DNA from: JBBINE01 sp037444025
GTDB lineage: Bacteria; Patescibacteriota; Minisyncoccia; UBA6257; HR35
Direction: 5' to 3'
DNA length: 5,917 nt
Assembly: GCA_037444025.1 (NCBI GenBank)
Contig: JBBINE010000028.1
Location: forward strand, 1 to 5,917
Part shown: positions 1 to 4,530 of the stretch, in pieces
Position numbering within the stretch: the stretch's first letter is position 1
How the letters are laid out: every line of letters begins with the position of its first letter
The notes under the pieces: model-generated
Databases searched by the model: none
Seen by the model: only the letters and a program-made list of their open reading frames with translations
Told to the model about the DNA's origin: nothing
Made by a program: the position numbers and the translations under genes

Positions 1-704
1 AAAACATATTTTCCTCCTTGAGGAGGTATTTTCCATTCTAAGTAGAGTTCGTCAATAGGTTCAGTGCGATAAAAAACTAAAAATGATCCTTCTCGTTTAA
101 ATTTAGAAAAATTGCTAACAGTTAAAGTATAAGCTCCTCCTGATAACCAATCCCACTCTCTCCACATTTTAGAATAAACAGCTAGAGAACTTGTTTGTTC
201 TCTGCTTATTTGTAATCCACTTACTTCATCCTCGTGAAATTTAAAATTTCCTTCATATAAAAAGTCTTCTTTTAAGTGAAAATAAGGTATTTCAGGATTG
301 TTATATTTGTTCAAAAAATATTTCTCAGTAAAATATCTAAGACCATCGACGTATTTGTTGTTTTTAGGAGAAAAAGTAGCTATATTTACCCCCTCACTAC
401 TAGGAACTCTAAAATTAGTCCAAGCTCTATAAACAGTGCCTTTTAAAAGAGGATTAACTGCTAGAGAAGTAGTATTAGGGAGGCCAGCTATTAACCAATC
501 AGAATATTTACCTATAATTTCGTTAAGTTGTTCTCTAGTCATAATAATATTTCCATTTTCATCTTTCCAGTCAAAGGTAGCTCTTGATACTAAATACCAC
601 GCCCACTTTGCTGAAGGAAAAACTTGAGATTCTTGAGCAAAAGAAAGATTAGCAAAGAAGAAGAAAAGAATCAAAGAAGAAAGAAATGTTTTTTGATATT
701 TCAT
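1..704 (-). CDS. Exported protein of unknown function, 3' end outside window
   Basis: An uninterrupted reading frame runs from ATG at 704-702 down to the window edge, giving 234 complete codons with no stop, so the C-terminus is missing. An in-frame TAA at 719-717 lies five codons upstream, which makes this ATG the first possible start. Residues 1-23 look like a Sec signal peptide: Lys at 2 and 5, a hydrophobic core of Leu/Ile/Phe at 7-20, and a likely cleavage site after Ser-Phe-Ala (21-23). The mature part is rich in Trp, Tyr and Phe, has no Cys, and alternates polar and aromatic residues in a way that suggests beta structure. For example, residues 180-198 contain WREWDW followed by a strand-like AYTLTVSNF. 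I do not recognise a family. It is transcribed divergently from alaS. It could be a surface or cell-wall-associated protein; export is well supported, function is not. Confidence 0.8.
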   Translation of the reverse strand, partial: MKYQKTFLSSLILFFFFANLSFAQESQVFPSAKWAWYLVSRATFDWKDENGNIIMTREQLNEIIGKYSDWLIAGLPNTTSLAVNPLLKGTVYRAWTNFRVPSSEGVNIATFSPKNNKYVDGLRYFTEKYFLNKYNNPEIPYFHLKEDFLYEGNFKFHEDEVSGLQISREQTSSLAVYSKMWREWDWLSGGAYTLTVSNFSKFKREGSFLVFYRTEPIDELYLEWKIPPQGGKYV

Positions 705-819
705 TATACATTTTAATTAATTTAATTTTTAATTATATATAAATTATAATAAAATATTATAAAATAGAAAAATTTAACAAGATAAATTAATAATAAAATA
801 TTTAAAATATTAAAATAAG
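705..819. promoter_or_regulatory. Divergent A/T-rich intergenic region, probable promoter pair
   Basis: This gap lies between the start codons of two genes that point away from each other, so promoters for both should be here or just inside. It is nearly pure A/T. The palindrome ATTATAAT at 743-750 contains a perfect TATAAT on the plus strand (745-750) and on the minus strand (748-743), and could serve as a -10 box in either direction. TATTATAAAAT at 755-765 is a second candidate toward alaS. No convincing TTGACA-like -35 box is spaced correctly. With this base composition TATAAT-like words are expected by chance, so the role is inferred mainly from gene orientation. Confidence 0.4.
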
Positions 820-2109
820 ATGTTATCTAAAGAGGTTAGAAAATTATTTCTTTCTTTTTTTGAAAAAAAAGGGCACAAAATTTTACCTTCTTCTTCTCTT
901 ATTCCTTTTGATGATAATTCAGTGCTTCTTACGACAGCGGGTATGCAACAATTCAAAAAATATTTTACTTACGAGAAAAATCCTAAAAAAGATTTACTTA
1001 GTCAAAGAGTAACGACAATTCAAAAATGTTTTAGAACAACGGATATTGAAGAGATAGGAGACGAAAGTCATTTAACTTTTTTTGAAATGTTAGGAAATTT
1101 TTCTTTTGGCCCCATAGGGGAAGATAATCCTAAAAATTATAGCAATGATGGATATTTTAAAAGATCTGCTATTTTCTGGGCAAATGAATTTTTAACCAAG
1201 GAATTAGGATTAAAAATTGATTATGTAACAATTTTTCAGGGTGATAAAGATATACCCCTAGATCAGGAAAGTATGGAAATTTGGAAGGAGATTGGTTTTA
1301 GCAATGAAAGGATAAAAAAACGTGGAAAAGAAGATAATTTTTGGGGTCCAACTGGAGAAGAAGGTCCCTGCGGTCCTACTACAGAGATATATATTCAAGA
1401 TTTAGAAATATGGAATTTAGTATTTAATGAATATTATCAAGATAAAAATAAAAAATTAAGGAAAATAGAGTTTCCAGGTGTTGATACAGGAATGGGTTTT
1501 GAGAGATTGTTAAAAGTACTTCAGTCCAAAGGCAATATTTTTGAAATAGATTTATTTCAAAAAATTAGTGACTTACTTGATAAAGGTATCACAAATTTTG
1601 ATTTAAGAAGAAAAAGAATTGTTTTAGATCACTTACGAGGAAGTGTCTTTTTGGTTGCCGATGGTCTTTATCCAAGCAATTTAGCTAGGGGTTATGTTTT
1701 AAGAAGAATTTTAAGAAGACTTACTTTGAATTTAAAATTTTTAGGATTTAAAATAAAAAACCTAGATTTGTTGGTTAAAGCAATTATTGATGAGTATGTT
1801 GAGTTTTATCCTGAACTTAAAAACTTTGATAAAATAAAGCAAATAATTTTCGATGAAGTGAGCAATTTTGAAAAAACATTAAATATAGGTATTAAAAAAT
1901 TTAATAAGTTGATAAAGGGAAATGAAAGTGGAGAAATTTTAGGAGAGAAAGTTTTTATTCTTCATACTTCTTATGGTTTGCCCATAGAAATAACTAAAGA
2001 ATTGTTACTTAGTCAAAATATGGCATTCAATCAAATTGCTGAAGATGTTTATCAAAAATTATTTAAGAAACATCAAGAAATCTCAAAAAAAATCGATAAT
2101 AAAAATTAG
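820..2109 (+). CDS. alaS: Minimal alanyl-tRNA synthetase lacking editing and C-Ala domains
   Basis: Class II aminoacyl-tRNA synthetase that charges tRNA-Ala with alanine in the cytoplasm. All catalytic motifs are visible. Motif 1 spans about residues 23-49. Motif 2 spans about 63-97, with Arg72 and the signature FFEMLGNFSFG at 87-97. The loop GPCGP is at 182-186, EIWNLVF at 196-202, and motif 3 (VDTGMGFER) at 221-229. The helical tRNA-recognition region follows, with PSN at 285-287 and RGYVLRRI at 290-297. The protein is 429 residues, about half of E. coli AlaRS (876), and ends near E. coli residue 440. The beta-barrel, the editing domain with its HxxxH zinc site, and C-Ala are absent, and no remnant lies downstream. 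Asn287 matches E. coli Asn303, but Thr383 replaces Asp400. A 13-residue insertion follows motif 2, and the DHG-containing loop of E. coli is deleted. An in-frame TAA at 811-813 fixes the start; no Shine-Dalgarno is seen. Catalytic identity is secure; cognate specificity is less so. Confidence 0.95.
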   Translation: MLSKEVRKLFLSFFEKKGHKILPSSSLIPFDDNSVLLTTAGMQQFKKYFTYEKNPKKDLLSQRVTTIQKCFRTTDIEEIGDESHLTFFEMLGNFSFGPIGEDNPKNYSNDGYFKRSAIFWANEFLTKELGLKIDYVTIFQGDKDIPLDQESMEIWKEIGFSNERIKKRGKEDNFWGPTGEEGPCGPTTEIYIQDLEIWNLVFNEYYQDKNKKLRKIEFPGVDTGMGFERLLKVLQSKGNIFEIDLFQKISDLLDKGITNFDLRRKRIVLDHLRGSVFLVADGLYPSNLARGYVLRRILRRLTLNLKFLGFKIKNLDLLVKAIIDEYVEFYPELKNFDKIKQIIFDEVSNFEKTLNIGIKKFNKLIKGNESGEILGEKVFILHTSYGLPIEITKELLLSQNMAFNQIAEDVYQKLFKKHQEISKKIDNKN

Positions 2110-2164
2110 ATTACATAAAATTTTTCGTTTAAAATATATTATGAGATTATAAAATATTTAGTTA

Positions 2165-3715
2165 ATGAATAAAACTTATTTTTATCTTAAAGGGGAAGAA
2201 TTAGGTGAAATAATAAAAAAAATCAGACTGAGTAAGGAAAAAGAAATTATTTTAGTTTTTAACGAGGAAACAAAATCATTAACTAATTCTGATAATCTCG
2301 ATATTTTAAAGGATGAAATAAAAAAACTAGATAAAAAAGTTTATTTTAGCACTGATAACGAAAATATTTTAAGACTTTTGAATGTTAAAGGTTTAGATAT
2401 ATTTTTGACTGAATTTGAAGAGGATAAAAAACCTATTGTTGATATAAAACCTCCTTATCGTAAATTGAAAAATTTGTCTCAGTCTACAAATTTAAGCAAA
2501 GAGGAAATTCATCCTACAACTGAAATTCATTATTCTGATTCGAAAAAAAAGAATTTTATTTCTTCTTTGTGGCTAGCTTTTAAAATTATTTTTTCTTTCT
2601 CTTTTATATTCTCTTTAGCTTTCTTTATTTTTATTTTTGTTCAAAGCAAATCAGAAATAACTATAGAAACTAAAAAAAATAATATACCTATAAATGAAGT
2701 TATTACCATTGACAGTAATTTAGATAAGCCTATCGATTATGATAATAAAATAATTAAAGGAGAACAAATCAAGGTTTCTTTGGTTAAAACAGAGATTGTA
2801 AAACCAACAGGAAAAATTTTTACCGAAAAACCACCTTTAAAAGTTTCTTTTTTAAATTACTTGGATTACGAAATTCCTTTAGTAGCTGGTACAAGGGTAA
2901 GCTATGGTTCTAATGTTTTTAGAATTCAGAAACGAATTGTTATACCACCTAAAGTTGGTGAAAATCCGGGAATGATTAATGTAGAAGCATTGCCTGATAT
3001 CATTAATGATGATAATTTAAATATCAACCAAGACACAAATCTTAAAATCCCAGCTTTAGAAAATAAAAAATTTGAATCTGGTTATTGGACAGATTTTATT
3101 AAGGTAAAAGCAGCGGAAAATTATAATTTGTCACCAATTAAGATGGAAAGCGAATTAGTTACTTCTGAAGATATTACTAATGCTAAACTTAATTTGGAAA
3201 AATCTCTGAAAGAAGCATTAAAGACGGAAATATCGATAAAATACCCCAATAGTTTTTATCCTTCTGATCCATTTTTAGCAAAAGTCAATATAATAAATAT
3301 TAGTCATAAAGTAGGAGAAAAAACAGATAATTTATCTATTACAGGCGAAGGAATATTAGAAACAATAATAGTTTCTAAAAAAGATATTGAAGATTTGATA
3401 AAAAATTCTATTAATAAAGATATTTTAAATAATAAAGATAATCTTTTTGTTGAAAAACTTAATTTGCAAGAACCAGAATTAATAGATTTCGATCTTAATA
3501 AAAAGATGATTTTGTCTATTAAAGGAGAAGCAATTTTGGGACCAAATCTAAACGAGGAACTAATTAAAAAAGAACTGGTGGGTAAAAAATTAGATGAGGT
3601 AAAGCAATATTTTTCTAACATAAAGGGTGTAGATACAATTAGAATCAAAATTGTACCCCCATGGAAAAATTCTATGCCTACCAAACTAGAAAGAATTAAT
3701 ATAAATATTAAATAG
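2165..3715 (+). CDS. Single-pass membrane protein, CPR-type envelope family
   Basis: A 516-residue bitopic protein. Residues 1-85 look like a small cytoplasmic alpha/beta domain: strand EIILVF at 27-32, helix about 44-55, strand KVYFSTD at 58-64, helix about 66-73, strand LDIFL at 77-81. A charged, probably disordered linker follows, ending in Lys127-Lys129. A very hydrophobic transmembrane segment lies at about 133-159. The positive-inside rule puts the N-terminus in the cytoplasm and residues 160-516 outside. The outer part is beta-rich. It contains a segment around 214-262 (PTGKIF, then PLVAGTRV, then VFRIQKRIVIPP) and a C-terminal block at 487-516 with VPPW and a basic tail. From memory, this layout matches a widespread CPR family usually annotated as hypothetical or baseplate J-like. 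I cannot confirm that without a profile search. An in-frame TAG at 2159-2161 fixes the start. Function is unknown; an envelope-anchoring or structural role is inference. Confidence 0.88.
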   Translation: MNKTYFYLKGEELGEIIKKIRLSKEKEIILVFNEETKSLTNSDNLDILKDEIKKLDKKVYFSTDNENILRLLNVKGLDIFLTEFEEDKKPIVDIKPPYRKLKNLSQSTNLSKEEIHPTTEIHYSDSKKKNFISSLWLAFKIIFSFSFIFSLAFFIFIFVQSKSEITIETKKNNIPINEVITIDSNLDKPIDYDNKIIKGEQIKVSLVKTEIVKPTGKIFTEKPPLKVSFLNYLDYEIPLVAGTRVSYGSNVFRIQKRIVIPPKVGENPGMINVEALPDIINDDNLNINQDTNLKIPALENKKFESGYWTDFIKVKAAENYNLSPIKMESELVTSEDITNAKLNLEKSLKEALKTEISIKYPNSFYPSDPFLAKVNIINISHKVGEKTDNLSITGEGILETIIVSKKDIEDLIKNSINKDILNNKDNLFVEKLNLQEPELIDFDLNKKMILSIKGEAILGPNLNEELIKKELVGKKLDEVKQYFSNIKGVDTIRIKIVPPWKNSMPTKLERININIK

Positions 3716-3731
3716 TATAGTAATATAGTAA
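3716..3731 (+). repeat. Perfect 8-bp tandem duplication
   Basis: TATAGTAA occurs twice in direct succession right after the TAG stop of the membrane-protein gene and twelve bases before the tRNA. It is probably a simple slippage duplication in A/T-rich spacer DNA. I see no partner copy elsewhere in the window and assign no function. Confidence 0.6.
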
Positions 3732-3743
3732 TTTAGATATAAT

Positions 3744-3816
3744 GCCGCGGTAGCTCAGTGGTTAGAGCGGGCGTCTCATAAGCGCCAGGTCGTGGGTTCG
3801 ATCCCCACCCGCGGTA
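3744..3816 (+). tRNA. tRNA with CAU anticodon (elongator Met or Ile2)
   Basis: A complete 73-nt cloverleaf through discriminator A73. The acceptor strands at 3744-3750 and 3809-3815 form six Watson-Crick pairs plus a terminal G1-U72 wobble. The D arm is GCTC/GAGC with an 8-nt loop. The anticodon stem is GGCGT/GCGCC with a U31-G39 wobble. The loop CTCATAA places CAU at 34-36. The variable region is five bases. The T arm is GTGGG/CCCAC around TTCGATC. No CCA is encoded, so a CCA-adding enzyme is needed. It is not an initiator: it lacks the three G-C pairs at 29-31/39-41 and the A11-U24 pair. The D arm and anticodon stem resemble E. coli tRNA-Ile2, whose C34 is converted to lysidine by TilS, but elongator tRNA-Met is equally possible. 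The tRNA lies between two protein genes on the same strand, so it may be cut out of a longer transcript. Confidence 0.95.
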
Positions 3817-3852
3817 CAAAAATTTACTCTATTTATCTTTTTATAAAAAATA

Positions 3853-4503
3853 ATGATTTTTGATATTATAACCCTTTTTCCTGAAGCATTTAGTTATTTG
3901 AATTCTTCTTTATTAAGAAAAGCTCAAGAAAGGAAAATAATCAAAATTAGATTTTTTAATCCCAGAGACTTTATTAAAAACAAGCATCGTTCTGTTGATG
4001 ACAAGCCTTATGGTGGTGGACCTGGGATGGTGATAAAATTTGAACCGGTATATTTAGCTTTAGAAAAAGCAAAAAAAATTAAAAAAGAAAAAAGAAAAAT
4101 TATCTTAACTCACCCTGGAGGAAAAACTTGGACACAAAATTTAGCTAAAAAATTAGCTTCTAATGATCAGATTATTATTATTTGTGGACATTATGAAGGA
4201 ATTGATGCTCGAATTGAAAAATTTGTTGATTTAAAGATTTCGGTAGGAAAATATATTTTAGGTGGAGGAGAACTAGCTGCCATGATAATTGTTGATACTA
4301 TAGCTCGTCATTTACCGAAATATCTTCATAATCCATCTTCTTTGGAAGAAAGAAGGTTTAACGATTTAGTTTCTTTACCTTGTTATACTCGACCAGAAAA
4401 AATTAAAGTCAAAGGTAAGATATTATCTGTTCCTAAAATATTGCTTAGTGGTAATCATAAATTAATAGAGGAATGGAAGAAAAAACATATTAAAAAGTTG
4501 TAA
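3853..4503 (+). CDS. trmD: tRNA (guanine37-N1)-methyltransferase TrmD
   Basis: SAM-dependent SPOUT methyltransferase that makes m1G37 next to the anticodon of tRNAs with G36-G37 and so prevents +1 frameshifting. The family signatures are clear. They include FPE at 9-11 and NPRDF at 36-40, then KHRSVDDKPYGGGPGMV at 44-60. The trefoil-knot SAM pocket contains CGHYEGIDARI at 111-121 and SVGKYILGGGELAAM at 130-144. The interdomain segment FND at 169-171 places Asp171 at the position of the catalytic Asp169 of E. coli TrmD. CYTRP is at 177-181 and LLSGNHKLIEEW at 197-208. At 216 residues it is somewhat shorter than the E. coli enzyme (255), because the C-terminal tail ends soon after the last signature; the core is complete. 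An in-frame TAA at 3844-3846 fixes the start, and no Shine-Dalgarno precedes it. It sits without rpsP, rimM or rplS, its partners in many bacteria. The adjacent CAU tRNA has A37 and is not a TrmD substrate. Confidence 0.97.
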   Translation: MIFDIITLFPEAFSYLNSSLLRKAQERKIIKIRFFNPRDFIKNKHRSVDDKPYGGGPGMVIKFEPVYLALEKAKKIKKEKRKIILTHPGGKTWTQNLAKKLASNDQIIIICGHYEGIDARIEKFVDLKISVGKYILGGGELAAMIIVDTIARHLPKYLHNPSSLEERRFNDLVSLPCYTRPEKIKVKGKILSVPKILLSGNHKLIEEWKKKHIKKL

Positions 4504-4530
4504 CTTTAAATTTTTATTTCGATTATTAAA

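Noticed and set aside
436..627. Plus-strand open frame of 63 codons opposite the exported-protein gene
   Set aside because: It lies wholly antisense to a longer frame that has a convincing signal peptide and protein-like composition, and its translation resembles no protein I know. It is a shadow.
2110..2142. Promoter for the membrane-protein gene (ATTACA at 2110-2115 with TATATT or TATTAT near 2135-2142)
   Set aside because: The spacing is 19-21 bp and the matches are weak. Similar words occur throughout this base composition.
2090..2164. AlaRS shortened by a sequencing frameshift
   Set aside because: Only 55 bp separate the TAG from the next start. No frame there encodes beta-barrel or editing-domain residues, and the following gene is unrelated. 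The ending is natural unless the assembly is misjoined.
3304..3684. Minus-strand open frame of 126 codons inside the membrane-protein gene
   Set aside because: It is antisense to the outer domain of a well-supported gene, and its Ser/Phe/Ile-rich composition is what antisense of Lys/Glu/Asn-rich coding gives.
3744..3816. Initiator tRNA-fMet
   Set aside because: Despite the CAU anticodon and a weak G1-U72 pair, it lacks the three consecutive G-C pairs at 29-31/39-41 and the A11-U24 pair typical of bacterial initiators.
4504..4530. Intrinsic terminator between trmD and polX, or in the gaps at 2110-2164 and 3817-3852
   Set aside because: T-rich runs exist, but no G/C-containing hairpin precedes them. 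In such A/T-rich DNA poly-T alone is not evidence.
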